From Pseudalkalibacillus decolorationis (lineage in GTDB: Bacteria; Bacillota; Bacilli; Bacillales; Fictibacillaceae): a stretch of DNA of 64,000 bases. The notes beneath the pieces are model-generated. The model searched no databases. It worked only from the letters and a program-made list of their open reading frames with translations, and had not been told where the DNA came from. The position numbers were made by a program, and so were the translations under genes. Location of the stretch: positions 1 through 64,000 of the forward strand of contig NZ_JANHJQ010000017.1 of assembly GCF_024609785.1 (NCBI RefSeq). The letters run 5' to 3'. Position 1 is the stretch's first letter. Every line of letters starts with the position of its first letter. Positions 24,980-34,756 of this stretch are shown here, in pieces.

Positions 24980-26395
24980 CTAATTTTCGGCAGTGCTTTT
25001 ATGACTGAACTTTGAGATTTTGTATTGCAGCGTTTGTCTAGGTATTTTCAAAAGCTTGGCCGCACGTTGAATGTTTCCATCTGTTGTTTGCAATGCTTTT
25101 TGTATCCATTTTTCCTCTGTGTCAGAAATCGCTTCCCTTAAGGACGGTATAGACGTATCATCATTAACCGGTTCAGATGTTTCGATCAAATGAATTGGCA
25201 AATGCTCAATCATTAACGTGTTCCCTTCAATTACATTTAGCGCCGACTCGATTGCGTGCTCAAGCTCTCTGACATTCCCCGGCCAATTGTATTGTTCGAA
25301 AAGTTTCTTAACCTCATCAGAGACATGCGTGACTAATTTTCCAAGTTTAAAATTATAACGTTGAACAAAATGATCTATTAAAAGCGGCAGATCTTCCTTT
25401 CGCTTACACAATGGCGGTATTTTAAAATAAACGACATTAAGACGATAATATAAATCCTTTCTAAGTGTTTGTTCCTCAATACAGATTTTCGGATCTTCAT
25501 TCATTGCCACGATTACACGAACATCCACTTTTTTCTCTGATGTACTTCCAACTCTGCGAATTTTTCCATTCTGTAATGATCGGAGAATCTTTGCCTGAGT
25601 TTCGAGTGGCATCGAGTTAAGTTCATCCAAAAATAAAGTACCTCCATCGGCGAGCTCAAATAAACCTGGTCGTTCAACAGCACCCGTATAGCTTCCTTTA
25701 GATGTTCCAAATAATATACTTTCTAACAAAGAGGATGGTATAGCTGCACAGTTTTGAGCGATAAACGAACGTTTTCTACGATCTGATGCATTGTGGATAG
25801 CTTCAACAAGCAATTCTTTCCCCGTTCCCGTAGCACCGTAAATCATTATAGGGGACGATGATTCTGCTGCTTTCAACGCTTTTTCTTTTATTTTGTTGAA
25901 TTCATTATTATTCGTCAGGATGTCTGTCATTCGAAAATTTGTACCATTTTCATATACCTCTGACTTTTTATTCACATGATTATCATTCACTCTCGCTTCT
26001 AAATCGAGAAGTTTCCATGACAATTGTTGAATTTTCGTGAAGTCTTTAGCGATTTCCACGGCTCCAACTACTTCATGATCGACCACAATCGGTAAGGTTG
26101 TGTTTACAGTCTCAATTAATTTACCTTTCACATTTGGATACCGTTGATGTTGATTGAAAATGGGTTCTCCTGTTTCCATTACTTTTAGAAGGGTACTTGT
26201 TTCTTTTGAAAAGGTCGGGAAGACATCCAACAAATGTTTGCCTAATACATCAAGAACGTCAACCCCATCATGACTCGCTGCAATTTCATTATAAAAGACG
26301 GTGGTCCCTTCAGCATTTATTACATGAATGCCTTCATCGATAGAACTTAGAATGGCTTGTAACATTTCCTTTGTATTGGTCACATCAAGTAGCAT
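24980..26395 (-). CDS. kamR: Sigma-54-dependent activator (KamR-type)
   Basis: A 471-residue enhancer-binding protein: N-terminal PAS sensor (about 1-115), AAA+ domain with Walker A GATGTGKE (187-194), the sigma-54 contact loop GSYTGA (234-239, variant of GAFTGA), Walker B FLDELN, arginine-finger region, and a C-terminal Fis-type helix-turn-helix (NIQRAAKLLKIPRQTLQYKI). AGGAGGAG precedes the ATG. A KamR activator of kamA is known in the Bacillus cereus group; the inducing ligand for the PAS domain is unknown here. Confidence 0.92.
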   Translation of the reverse strand: MLLDVTNTKEMLQAILSSIDEGIHVINAEGTTVFYNEIAASHDGVDVLDVLGKHLLDVFPTFSKETSTLLKVMETGEPIFNQHQRYPNVKGKLIETVNTTLPIVVDHEVVGAVEIAKDFTKIQQLSWKLLDLEARVNDNHVNKKSEVYENGTNFRMTDILTNNNEFNKIKEKALKAAESSSPIMIYGATGTGKELLVEAIHNASDRRKRSFIAQNCAAIPSSLLESILFGTSKGSYTGAVERPGLFELADGGTLFLDELNSMPLETQAKILRSLQNGKIRRVGSTSEKKVDVRVIVAMNEDPKICIEEQTLRKDLYYRLNVVYFKIPPLCKRKEDLPLLIDHFVQRYNFKLGKLVTHVSDEVKKLFEQYNWPGNVRELEHAIESALNVIEGNTLMIEHLPIHLIETSEPVNDDTSIPSLREAISDTEEKWIQKALQTTDGNIQRAAKLLKIPRQTLQYKISKFSHKSTAEN

Positions 26396-26499
26396 TCTTT
26401 CTCCTCCTGATCAAGCTGCCCAATTTTTGTCATGACGTGCTGATTTTTCGGCACCTTTTCCTACACGTTTAAAAAGTATAAAGTTTTGTTGTATAAATG

Positions 26500-26558
26500 T
26501 ACTGTCCAGCTCAAGCACCCAGCCTGCGGGCCAACCCAGGGTGCTTACGCTTTTCTAA
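26500..26558. repeat. Dispersed repeat remnant
   Basis: TGTACTGTCCAGCTCAAGCA ... GGGTGCTTACGCTTTTCT has the same outer ends as families A/B in reverse but a short, different middle. It may provide the 3' hairpin of yodP. Confidence 0.55.
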
Positions 26559-27411
26559 TAGATAGGTCACAAACCCATAAATTCATATCCTCTAACTTGT
26601 TAAAAATCTTGCAGTTCTTTGTGAACCGCCCCGTATACGTATACTTTCTTTGTTGGAATACGGCATTCATTCCGAAAGAAAGTGCACGGGCAATCGAATA
26701 AGTACAATATATTGAGTTCTCTTTCAAATCTTCTTCAAGTTTTGCGATTAACACTTTCATTAACCCATTTTTCCGATGAGCCGGAAGTGTCGCACAATCG
26801 GTTATTTCAGCATTATGATACGTCATATTTATTTCAGCAGAAGCAGCACTAACGATTTGTCCTTCATATTCTGTTAAATAAAAAATCGAGTCCCCTTGAA
26901 TTAACCTCGAAATAAAGGTAGGGTCATTCATTGGGGTTGGATAGATTTCAAAGACGGCTTGATACAATTTTGCTAACCCCTGTGCATCGTCCATACAGGC
27001 TTTTCGAAAAATATAACCTGAAGCTTCTGGCGACTCTAACGTACAGGAAAGCTTTTGTACTTGATGAAGAGTATCGTCTTCAATCATCCAGTGCTCACTT
27101 GTTCTACGAGCGTTTTCCTTATACATGGCCATCCCATAAGCATCATTTCCATTAAAGTAACCCTGAAAAATCGCTTCAACCTGATAGCCATATGATAGGA
27201 AAGTAGACCAGTCCTCCTGACGAGATTTAATAATGATCTTTGTAAACGGATAGTCGTTTAATAAATTGGTAATTTCGTTGTGAATGGAATAAACATTCCC
27301 TCGATAATCCTCTACCTTCAATCTTTCATTAAAGTGGTCAAGACTTGCATTCATCGTAAAGTCAGCTCCACTTATGACTCGCTCTTCATTGTATACGTTT
27401 ATATCTTTCAT
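26545..27411 (-). CDS. yodP: Beta-lysine N-acetyltransferase YodP/AblB
   Basis: A 288-residue GNAT enzyme with the acetyl-CoA part in the C-terminal half (EITDCATLPAHRKNGLMKVLI, a variant of the R/Q-x2-G-x-G/A loop). The length and two-domain form fit AblB, which acetylates beta-lysine to N-epsilon-acetyl-beta-lysine, a compatible solute in methanogens. It lies upstream of the activator gene rather than in the kamA operon, so it may be expressed separately. Whether it serves osmoprotection or lysine breakdown cannot be told. Confidence 0.87.
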   Translation of the reverse strand: MKDINVYNEERVISGADFTMNASLDHFNERLKVEDYRGNVYSIHNEITNLLNDYPFTKIIIKSRQEDWSTFLSYGYQVEAIFQGYFNGNDAYGMAMYKENARRTSEHWMIEDDTLHQVQKLSCTLESPEASGYIFRKACMDDAQGLAKLYQAVFEIYPTPMNDPTFISRLIQGDSIFYLTEYEGQIVSAASAEINMTYHNAEITDCATLPAHRKNGLMKVLIAKLEEDLKENSIYCTYSIARALSFGMNAVFQQRKYTYTGRFTKNCKIFNKLEDMNLWVCDLSIRKA

Positions 27412-27520
27412 TTTGTACTGGCCCCTTTCACACTTATTGTTGCTGCCTAAGCATTATTTTCAATAAATATATGTATATATCCTGCAAGGATGCGACAAGC
27501 GTTCCAAATTAATTTTATTA

Positions 27521-27860
27521 TAAGAAAAGCGGAAGCGCCCTGTTCAGGTGTGATAAAGAAAACTTGGTCAGCGCCAAGCATAGCGAAGGCGCTTGCCTTA
27601 GTTGCGCTTATGCTTGGGAGTGCAAGCGCTGGAGATTCTGTAACATAACACGCTTTTTTCGTGTTTGTGGAAGAATTGAAGCGACCTCGAACACCTGGGC
27701 GCTGGAGCTAGACATCATAGAAAAGCGGAAGCGCCCGTTCAGGTGTGAAAAGCGCTGGAGATTCTGTAACACAACACGCTTTTTGTGTTTGTGGAAGAAT
27801 TGAAGCGACCTCGAACACCTGGGCGCTGGAGCTAGACATCGCATCTATGCAGCAAATTTA
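27521..27860 (+). repeat. Two tandem family A repeats with family C piece
   Basis: Two copies of the AAGCGCTGGAGATTCTG unit (about 27623-27715 and 27747-27840), each with AGAAAAGCGGAAGCGCCC before it; a family C start (AAGAAAACTTGG) lies at 27552. The two copies are nearly identical, which suggests a recent duplication. Confidence 0.85.
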
Positions 27861-27881
27861 TACATTTTCGCAAAAGAAAAA

Positions 27882-27953
27882 CGAGACAAACTCGGTTATC
27901 TCTCTCCTTATTTGCGTTAAGGAATCGAAATAGCTTATGAAGAGTTAGTCTCG
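27882..27953 (-). terminator. Long hairpin followed by T-run (minus strand)
   Basis: CGAGAC-T-AACTC and GAGTT-T-GTCTCG pair across a 48-nt loop, with an inner CCTTAACGCAAATAAGG hairpin, then TTTTTCTTTTG on the minus strand. It fits the end of the sseA transcript or a separate small RNA. Confidence 0.6.
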
Positions 27954-28184
27954 CAATTTATTATAATTGTAGTTTATGATTTAAAATCCTCTAAGATGCG
28001 ATTGACTGGAATGACAATACACCTAATTCATTTACTAAATGGATTTCTTATTTAAATTTATTGTTTAAGTACGGTACGTGAAATTTTACCATCCTGCCTA
28101 ATCCAAACATTTCAACATTTAGTACGTGTTCAAGAACAAAAAGAGCCAAGATTAATGAAGTTCAACTAAAATCAACCCTTTTAG
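27954..28184. other. Intergenic stretch without gene
   Basis: AT-rich sequence between sseA and the long hairpin. GTACGTG occurs twice (near 28074 and 28121). No reading frame or further hairpin is convincing. Confidence 0.4.
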
Positions 28185-29039
28185 TTAGTCGGATTCAATT
28201 TCGTGTTCTTTATAGGAACACCAATCGCTCCAACTTCCTACATAGAGTTTACTTTTTTCTCCGATTTCGTCTAGAGCAAGTATATTTACACACGCTGTAA
28301 CACCAGAGCCACAATAACTTATAATTTCTTTATCCCGGTATTCTTGAAACCGATCTTCTAATTGTCCTATTGACTTCCATTTTCCATCCTTAAGATTCTC
28401 TGCAAAAAACAGATTTACGGCTGTTGGGATATGGCCAGCTTTTGGATCGATCGGTTCATTACGTCCAGCATAACGGTCTTCTCCACGTGCATCGATAAGA
28501 ACGGTTCCCTGTTCTTTAATTCCTGACTGTACATCTGTAAGCTCGGCAACCATTTCCTTCTGAATATTTGCTTTAAATTCGGTTTCTTCTACATCTGATT
28601 CTTGATCTGTTGTTGGAAGGTTTTGCTCTATCCATTCCGTATAACCACCATCGAGAACATAGACCTTCTTATGTCCAACATATTTCAGCATCCACCAAAG
28701 CCTTGCAGCCATCGCTGATTGTTGTGCATCATAGACGACGACTGTTTTTGATCCATCAATCCCAATCGATCCTAGAAAGATAAGAAATCCTTCCATGTCT
28801 GGTAATGGATGACGCCCACCGTGTTCATCCACCTTGCCAGAAAGATGCTTCTCAAGATCGGCATACATTGCACCAGGTATGTGTGCCTCATGGTATTCAT
28901 TGTACCCTCTCTTTGGATCTTTCAAATCAAATCTACAATCTACAGGAATAACATTCTTATCTTCTAGTCGATGCTTCAACCAATCTACCGTTACGAAATT
29001 TCCCACACGTATCCACCTGCTTTCCTTTGTTGCTTCCAT
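28185..29039 (-). CDS. sseA: Thiosulfate/3-mercaptopyruvate sulfurtransferase
   Basis: A tandem rhodanese of 284 residues. The first domain (about 10-135) carries DLKDPKRGYNEYHEAHIPGA; the second holds the active-site cysteine in ISYCGSGVTACVN, the CGSG(V/I)TA loop of mercaptopyruvate-type enzymes. It transfers sulfane sulfur to thiophilic acceptors. The start is set at the ATG at 29039, 9 nt after GAGG. It is divergent from patA. Confidence 0.9.
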   Translation of the reverse strand: MEATKESRWIRVGNFVTVDWLKHRLEDKNVIPVDCRFDLKDPKRGYNEYHEAHIPGAMYADLEKHLSGKVDEHGGRHPLPDMEGFLIFLGSIGIDGSKTVVVYDAQQSAMAARLWWMLKYVGHKKVYVLDGGYTEWIEQNLPTTDQESDVEETEFKANIQKEMVAELTDVQSGIKEQGTVLIDARGEDRYAGRNEPIDPKAGHIPTAVNLFFAENLKDGKWKSIGQLEDRFQEYRDKEIISYCGSGVTACVNILALDEIGEKSKLYVGSWSDWCSYKEHEIESD

Positions 29040-29146
29040 TGTACAAAACCTCAAACCTATTTAATAGTTAAAGGTGTTTCATTGACGTAACCCCTATTAA
29101 ACGCTACACTTCTATTAGATTTTAAGCTTAAGGAGAGGAACCACCA

Positions 29147-30316
29147 GTGGAACAATACCTTAATCCTCGTGTAAAAGAGATCCAAATATCAGGAATCCGA
29201 CAATTTTTTAATCGAGTTGCAAACTATCCAGATGCGATTTCACTAACAATCGGTCTTCCTGATTTTCCAACGCCTGACCATGTTAAGTCTGCTGCCAAAC
29301 GAGCTATTAACGATAATTTCACAACGTATACGCATAATGCTGGCTCAATAGAATTGCGTAATGCCATTTCAGACTTTGTACGAGAAAAATACAATTTGGA
29401 CTATCATGCAGAATCAGAAATCATCGCAACAACGGGTGCAAGTGAAGCAATTGATATTTCGTTGCGTACTATTTTAAAAGAAGGGGATGAGGTGATCCTT
29501 CCTGGTCCTGTTTACCCAGGATACGAGCCAGTTATCCGAATATGCGGAGCAATCCCCGTCCATGTTGACACAAGACACACTGATTTCAAATTGACAGCAT
29601 CTTTAATCGAGAAACATCTTACTGAAAGAACAAAATGTGTAATATTGCCCTATCCGTCTAACCCAACAGGAGTCTCTCTTCAACAAAATGAGATTAACGA
29701 AATCGCCTTACTCTTAGAAGATAAAAATGTTTTTATTATCTCTGATGAAATTTATAGTGAGCTGACTTATGATAAACCGCACAGCTCGATTGCTGCACTT
29801 AAACAAATGAAAAAAAAGGCGATTGTCATTAATGGTTTGTCCAAATCACACTCAATGACCGGTTGGCGAATCGGATTTCTGCTTGCACACCATACGATCG
29901 CCCAACATATCTTAAAGGTCCACCAATACAATGTAACCTGTGTGTCATCCATTACCCAGCAGGCGGCTATAGAAGCCCTCACAAACGGTAAAAACGACGC
30001 GGTGCCAATGCGGGATACCTACAAGGAACGTTTAGACTACGCATTTGATCGCCTAAAAAAAATGGGACTTGACGTTTCTGAACCGACTGGTGCCTTCTAC
30101 CTTTTCCCATCAATCAAACCTTTTAAAATGGACTCATGGACCTTTGCAACCACATTACTTGAAGAAGAGAATCTTGCTGTGGTTCCAGGAATTGCCTTTT
30201 CAGAGTTCGGTGATGAATATATCCGAATCTCGTACGCTTACAATATGAACTTATTGAGTGAAGGACTTGACCGGCTCGAACGCTTTGTACGTAACTTGGC
30301 TAGCGCCACGTCTTAG
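29147..30316 (+). CDS. patA: Class I aminotransferase PatA
   Basis: A PLP aminotransferase of 389 residues, fold type I. YPSNPTGVSL, SDEIYSELTY and the lysine in INGLSKSHSMTGWRIG are the cofactor residues. In B. subtilis PatA is N-acetyl-L,L-diaminopimelate aminotransferase of lysine and cell wall synthesis. The start is GTG after AGGAGAGG. The last six residues (LASATS) and the stop codon are encoded by a dispersed family C repeat, so the natural C-terminus has been replaced. Confidence 0.88.
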   Translation: MEQYLNPRVKEIQISGIRQFFNRVANYPDAISLTIGLPDFPTPDHVKSAAKRAINDNFTTYTHNAGSIELRNAISDFVREKYNLDYHAESEIIATTGASEAIDISLRTILKEGDEVILPGPVYPGYEPVIRICGAIPVHVDTRHTDFKLTASLIEKHLTERTKCVILPYPSNPTGVSLQQNEINEIALLLEDKNVFIISDEIYSELTYDKPHSSIAALKQMKKKAIVINGLSKSHSMTGWRIGFLLAHHTIAQHILKVHQYNVTCVSSITQQAAIEALTNGKNDAVPMRDTYKERLDYAFDRLKKMGLDVSEPTGAFYLFPSIKPFKMDSWTFATTLLEEENLAVVPGIAFSEFGDEYIRISYAYNMNLLSEGLDRLERFVRNLASATS

Positions 30317-30397
30317 CGCTGGCGATCGCCTTAGCCCCTAAAGGGATGACCTAAAGGCCCTTGCGCTTATACTATAGAAAGTATTTTTATAACGTGT
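30292..30397 (+). repeat. Family C repeat overlapping the patA stop
   Basis: AACTTGGCTAGCGCCACGTC ... TATACTATAGAAAGTATTTT, the same element as at 16914-17005, with an extra CCCTAAAGGGATGACCTAAA insert. It enters the patA frame. Confidence 0.8.
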
Positions 30398-30399
30398 AA

Positions 30400-30440
30400 A
30401 AAGAGGGACTAACGGATATTTCCGCTAATCCCCCTTTTTT
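30400..30440. terminator. Bidirectional terminator between patA and ypbS
   Basis: GGGACTAACGGA and TTCCGCTAATCCC pair with two mismatches; A-run on the left, TTTTTT on the right. Confidence 0.8.
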
Positions 30441-30473
30441 AGAAAGTAAGAACGTATAAAATCAAGTTCTTTA

Positions 30474-30731
30474 TTACCGATTACATAAGGCTTCTATCAT
30501 TGCACTCGTCACGTTTTTGCGTTGTGGGACGATACCTTTACGGGCAATTTTATTGATATCATCCGTTACCCCGTTGATATGATGTAATGCTTTTTCGAAT
30601 GGTTGACCACCCTTACATTGATTTAAAGCCTCTTCAATCCACTTCTCACGTTCTGCATCAAGTTCTAAGAATGATTGAATACGTTGATGTTGTTCTTGGC
30701 TATGTTGACTGATTTCTTTATGGACAGACAA
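30474..30731 (-). CDS. ypbS: YpbS-like DUF2533 protein
   Basis: An 85-residue soluble, charged, helical protein that matches B. subtilis YpbS in length and position next to dynA. No catalytic motif is visible. It follows dynA and a small cysteine-rich gene on the same strand. Function is unknown. Confidence 0.75.
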   Translation of the reverse strand: MSVHKEISQHSQEQHQRIQSFLELDAEREKWIEEALNQCKGGQPFEKALHHINGVTDDINKIARKGIVPQRKNVTSAMIEALCNR

Positions 30732-30759
30732 ATTTTTTCCCCCTCATATTGGTTCTTTC

Positions 30760-30942
30760 CTATTTACCTTTTTTCTTTTCCATCAATTTTTTCACTTGTT
30801 CTTTCGGATTCCAACAATCGAATTTGTATTCAGGTCTTGTTTGAAAGCCAAGACGCTGACAACGATATTCGATCGGTTTCTTACCTCGATACGTTCTAAA
30901 GTGAATACAGCTTGCACAGCAATGAAATCGTTCATCGCTCAC
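30760..30942 (-). CDS. Small cysteine-rich protein downstream of dynA
   Basis: A 60-residue protein with CCASC near the N-terminus and Cys in YRCQRLG and FDCWNP, probably binding zinc. The GTG at 30942 has AAAGGA 8 nt upstream; a preceding ATG lies too close to that site. It overlaps the end of dynA by 11 nt and is therefore likely translated with it. The function is unknown. Confidence 0.7.
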   Translation of the reverse strand: MSDERFHCCASCIHFRTYRGKKPIEYRCQRLGFQTRPEYKFDCWNPKEQVKKLMEKKKGK

Positions 30943-33900
30943 TAGTAACATCCTTTTGTTCTGACAGTAATACAGTAAGCTTTCGTTTCGTATCTATTAA
31001 TTCATCAACCTGTGCAGACGAGTTAAGTGCCTCAATTAGCCCGTTATAATAGTGTTGTATTTCATTTTCAAAAGCATGGCGTAACTGTTCTCCTTCTGAC
31101 CGCAATGCCTTTAAATAATGTTCGATAAATTGTTTCGTATATGCCGCCACGAGCTCTTCTAAGTGAGGTTTGAACGAATTCGATAAACCATCCTGCATTT
31201 GATCCTTTCCATTCCCTTCAAAAAACTGCTTAGGGTTTTTGAAGGTTCTTAATAAAGGCGTTAGCGCTGTTACAACCGTTCCACTCCATTCTGAGTCGAT
31301 ATCCGGTGTATTCAATTTAGTCTCTTCAGGTGAAATGAGAGTAACTCCATTCTTTTGCTCAGAAGAGAACGTTGCTACAGATTCATAAAAGCGTTGTCTT
31401 ATCGTGTTTATAAATCGTTCCATTCGTAGCGAAGTTGCCCTTAGTTCCTGGTCTAGTTGAAAGGACATCCCGTTGAGTAGTTCATTTAGACAGAGTGTAA
31501 GTTGTTCACGCTTCATATCCTTTGTCAAAACCGATGGATTAAAGGCGACTTTGAACTCCTCATTAAATGTCAACATTAAACGGTGAACAACATAGTGCAA
31601 CAACTCCTTAACTTCCTGCTCAGTAGATTGCCCGAACGATTTGAATGAAAAGGTTCGAATATATTGAACAACCAAATCATTTTCTGACTTCAGGTCGCTG
31701 ATTTCTTGTTCACGTTGTTTCTCACCAGATTGCGCTCGAATGATCCATTCGTCTACTCGTTCTAATCCTAGATTCATTAATGCTAGAGCTTGTTTTTGAG
31801 CGAGAGAATCACGCCCCTGAACAGTGTTTTGCTGAAATGATTGTTCAAACGTATTAAACTGGGATTGATCACTTGACTTGTTTTCTTTTCGCTCTGTAAG
31901 TGCTTGTTTACTCGATACTGCAAACATCCTCGGGTGGCGTATTCCATATTCAATAAGTTGAGTTTCAACATAGTCACTCACTGCTTGTCGTTCCTCACCA
32001 TTAACCGCAAGATCTGCCGCATTGATAACAAAATACATTTTATCCATTGAAAATGTATCTTTTACACGGCCTAATTGAACTAAGAAATCCCGATCAGCTT
32101 TAGAAAAAGCATGATTGTAATAGGTGACAAATACAATCGCATCGGCATTTTTTATATAATCAAACGCAACGGATGTATGTCTTGCATTAATTGAATCAGC
32201 TCCAGGAGTATCAACAAGTGTGATCCCTTGACGAGTTAGCTCGCAATCATAATAAAGTTCGACGGATTCTGTAAAACAAGCACGCTCTTCCTGTGAAACA
32301 AAACCGGCAAAATTCGTATGGTCTAGAACCTGTGTACTTCCGAGATAATTACGCATCGCTTCATAGCCCTTTTTAACAGCTAATAAAAAGCTATGATGGG
32401 GATCAGGTCGTTCGACTTCAATATTATTAATGATTGTTATTGCTTCTTCTAGCGTAGAACACGTATACCCAAATCGCTTTAAAGAACCTTGAAGTTCTTC
32501 TAGCAAACTGTCTTCAGATTTCAACTGAATTTTCACTGTTCCATGGACATTCTCTTCTGTAACAGGCATAATCTTGTTTATCGTTGCTGTCGTTGGGTTT
32601 GGGGAGACAGGTAGGACATCATCCTTCATCCAAGCATTTGCGAATGATGATTTCCCTGCACTAAAGGCTCCAAATAAAGCAACTGTAAACTCCCTATTCT
32701 TCATTTTGGATGCCTGTTGACGCATCCTCGAAATAAGATCTTCCATCGACCTCCAAGATGATAAAGACTCTGCTGCATGATTCAAACGTTTTGCATCTGT
32801 GTATCTATCACTTTCTGTAAGTACGTTTGGTTCACTCTCAACTACTTTTTTTGAGGGTGAATGAACAAATGTATTACAACTATTCTCTTGGATTGTTTGT
32901 AACGTATTGATTTCAATCATTTCTTCATGCTGTTCGTCTAACTGAGAACACCACTGTATGGCTCGCTCCCAATTCTCTTCGGTACCGTCCTCTTGAAGTT
33001 TATGATTCAATTGCTCTTTCTCAGCTTTAAATGACGCTACAGTCTCATTCATGCGATTAAAGCCTTCGATTTGTTCATGAATTCTGTACAGGTCATTATC
33101 TAGTATCACTCGCGCTGGACGTTGTTTTTTATTATAATCCTCTTTAATTGACTCCACAATTTCCAATGCATTGAAACGGTAATTTCGTTTGATTGTATCT
33201 TCAACATCTTTATTAAACTGTAAAATATAGGCCTCATTGAATGTTGCACCTTGCTGGATGAGAGATTGTACGTCCTCTGATTTAACTTGAAAGCACAAAT
33301 TATGGATTCGTTCCTCGATGTCAGGGGTTGTTAATTCCAGTTTTTTGACCAGCTTGAACAGTTCTTCTTTCACATGCCACTCCAACTCTGTCGAAGTATT
33401 CTTATTGACCGCATCAATGTAACGATTCATCCTTGATTCACGCTCTTCAGCTGTTTTTCTTCTAGAAAATAATATCCCTGTTCTAAAGTTTCCTTCTAAT
33501 GATTCAAGAACTTCTTTTCCAAGTTCCCGTATCTCATAAGGAATTATCCGAGCGTTTTCAATCCCAGTTTTTAAAGACAGTAGAAAATGCTCTTCTTGAC
33601 GCTTGTACTCAGTAATTAATTCCTCTTTCTTCGCTTTCGTGAGTTCCCAATCCTTCGTAATAGTTTCCAACTCACTTAATTGGGATTCTACTTCCTCAAT
33701 GGAAGGGTACGCAGTTGAAAGATAGTTCTCAATAAGCTGAGTAGATATTTGAGCGAGCGTTCGATCAATGTACGTCCCTTTTTCACCTTTAATTTGATCC
33801 AGTTTACTCTTTAATTGTGCAAGTTCATTATTGGGATACTCTTTGTTACGAATGGAAGTGAAAAAGAATTCAACAGGATGAACACCCCATTGTTTAAATG

Positions 33901-34576
33901 AATCAATAATAGACTTCCGATAGGTTGAAAAAGGAAGCTCTGAGTCAACGTGTTTATCAATTTGGTTAACGACAAGTACGAGCTCCTTACCTAAATCGTA
34001 CATTTTTTTAGTGAAATTGAAATTTAATTCGGACTGTACGTGATTGTAATCCATTACATAGACAATCACATCTGCTAAATGCAGCATCGATTCAGTAGAT
34101 ACCCTATGAGCATCATCGACTGAATCGATACCCGGTGTATCCATAATTACAGTAGAATTTTCTAAGTAAGGATGCTTCTTATGAATCTCGATCGATTGGA
34201 TATCCGCACCATTTTTAGATGCTCGTTTAATGGAGTCCAGATCAAGTTCGCCTGCCATAGTTTGTACATTACCGTTATGATCCGTTAACTTTACACTTGG
34301 CTCACCACTTTTGATCGTTACAACATTAGCACTTGTCGGGATCGGTGAGGAAGGCAGTATCTCTTCATTCATAAGCTCATTAATCATACTCGATTTCCCA
34401 GCTGAGAAATGTCCGCAAAAAGCGATCGCCAAATCATCATGGAACGCTTTTTGTGCAAGTTCATTGAATTTATGAGATACAGGATCTCCATAATCTTGTT
34501 TAACAAGAAAGTTAGAAATTTGATAAAAGCGATGGATCCTTTGCTTTTGTATTTGAGTTATTTTTTTTATCTCCAT
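30932..34576 (-). CDS. dynA: Bacterial dynamin DynA (two fused dynamin domains)
   Basis: A 1214-residue membrane-remodelling GTPase made of two dynamin halves. P-loops are CGHFSAGKSS (about 54-63) and FGAFSAGKSS (about 635-645); the G3 motifs MDTPGID and VDTPGAD and G4 VVNQIDKH/VINAADLA are present in both halves, with long coiled coils between. In B. subtilis DynA tethers and fuses membranes and helps against membrane stress and phage lysis. It heads a unit with the small Cys-rich gene and ypbS. Confidence 0.95.
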   Translation of the reverse strand: MEIKKITQIQKQRIHRFYQISNFLVKQDYGDPVSHKFNELAQKAFHDDLAIAFCGHFSAGKSSMINELMNEEILPSSPIPTSANVVTIKSGEPSVKLTDHNGNVQTMAGELDLDSIKRASKNGADIQSIEIHKKHPYLENSTVIMDTPGIDSVDDAHRVSTESMLHLADVIVYVMDYNHVQSELNFNFTKKMYDLGKELVLVVNQIDKHVDSELPFSTYRKSIIDSFKQWGVHPVEFFFTSIRNKEYPNNELAQLKSKLDQIKGEKGTYIDRTLAQISTQLIENYLSTAYPSIEEVESQLSELETITKDWELTKAKKEELITEYKRQEEHFLLSLKTGIENARIIPYEIRELGKEVLESLEGNFRTGILFSRRKTAEERESRMNRYIDAVNKNTSTELEWHVKEELFKLVKKLELTTPDIEERIHNLCFQVKSEDVQSLIQQGATFNEAYILQFNKDVEDTIKRNYRFNALEIVESIKEDYNKKQRPARVILDNDLYRIHEQIEGFNRMNETVASFKAEKEQLNHKLQEDGTEENWERAIQWCSQLDEQHEEMIEINTLQTIQENSCNTFVHSPSKKVVESEPNVLTESDRYTDAKRLNHAAESLSSWRSMEDLISRMRQQASKMKNREFTVALFGAFSAGKSSFANAWMKDDVLPVSPNPTTATINKIMPVTEENVHGTVKIQLKSEDSLLEELQGSLKRFGYTCSTLEEAITIINNIEVERPDPHHSFLLAVKKGYEAMRNYLGSTQVLDHTNFAGFVSQEERACFTESVELYYDCELTRQGITLVDTPGADSINARHTSVAFDYIKNADAIVFVTYYNHAFSKADRDFLVQLGRVKDTFSMDKMYFVINAADLAVNGEERQAVSDYVETQLIEYGIRHPRMFAVSSKQALTERKENKSSDQSQFNTFEQSFQQNTVQGRDSLAQKQALALMNLGLERVDEWIIRAQSGEKQREQEISDLKSENDLVVQYIRTFSFKSFGQSTEQEVKELLHYVVHRLMLTFNEEFKVAFNPSVLTKDMKREQLTLCLNELLNGMSFQLDQELRATSLRMERFINTIRQRFYESVATFSSEQKNGVTLISPEETKLNTPDIDSEWSGTVVTALTPLLRTFKNPKQFFEGNGKDQMQDGLSNSFKPHLEELVAAYTKQFIEHYLKALRSEGEQLRHAFENEIQHYYNGLIEALNSSAQVDELIDTKRKLTVLLSEQKDVTSER

Positions 34577-34756
34577 ATGTTCACACCTGATTTTTATACG
34601 TTTTGTTTTACTTTATCATAATTAACAACATCTGTGCGGAACTTTGTCATAATTTGATTGCGAACGCTCTATCATTTGAATGTCTAGTTCTTTAATGGGT
34701 AAAATATGGATAGAAAAAGATACAGTCAAATGATATTGATAGAGGAGGGAGAGGTT

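Noticed and set aside
27564..27933. Overlapping open frames on both strands
   Set aside because: They arise from two tandem family A repeats and are not conserved as protein.
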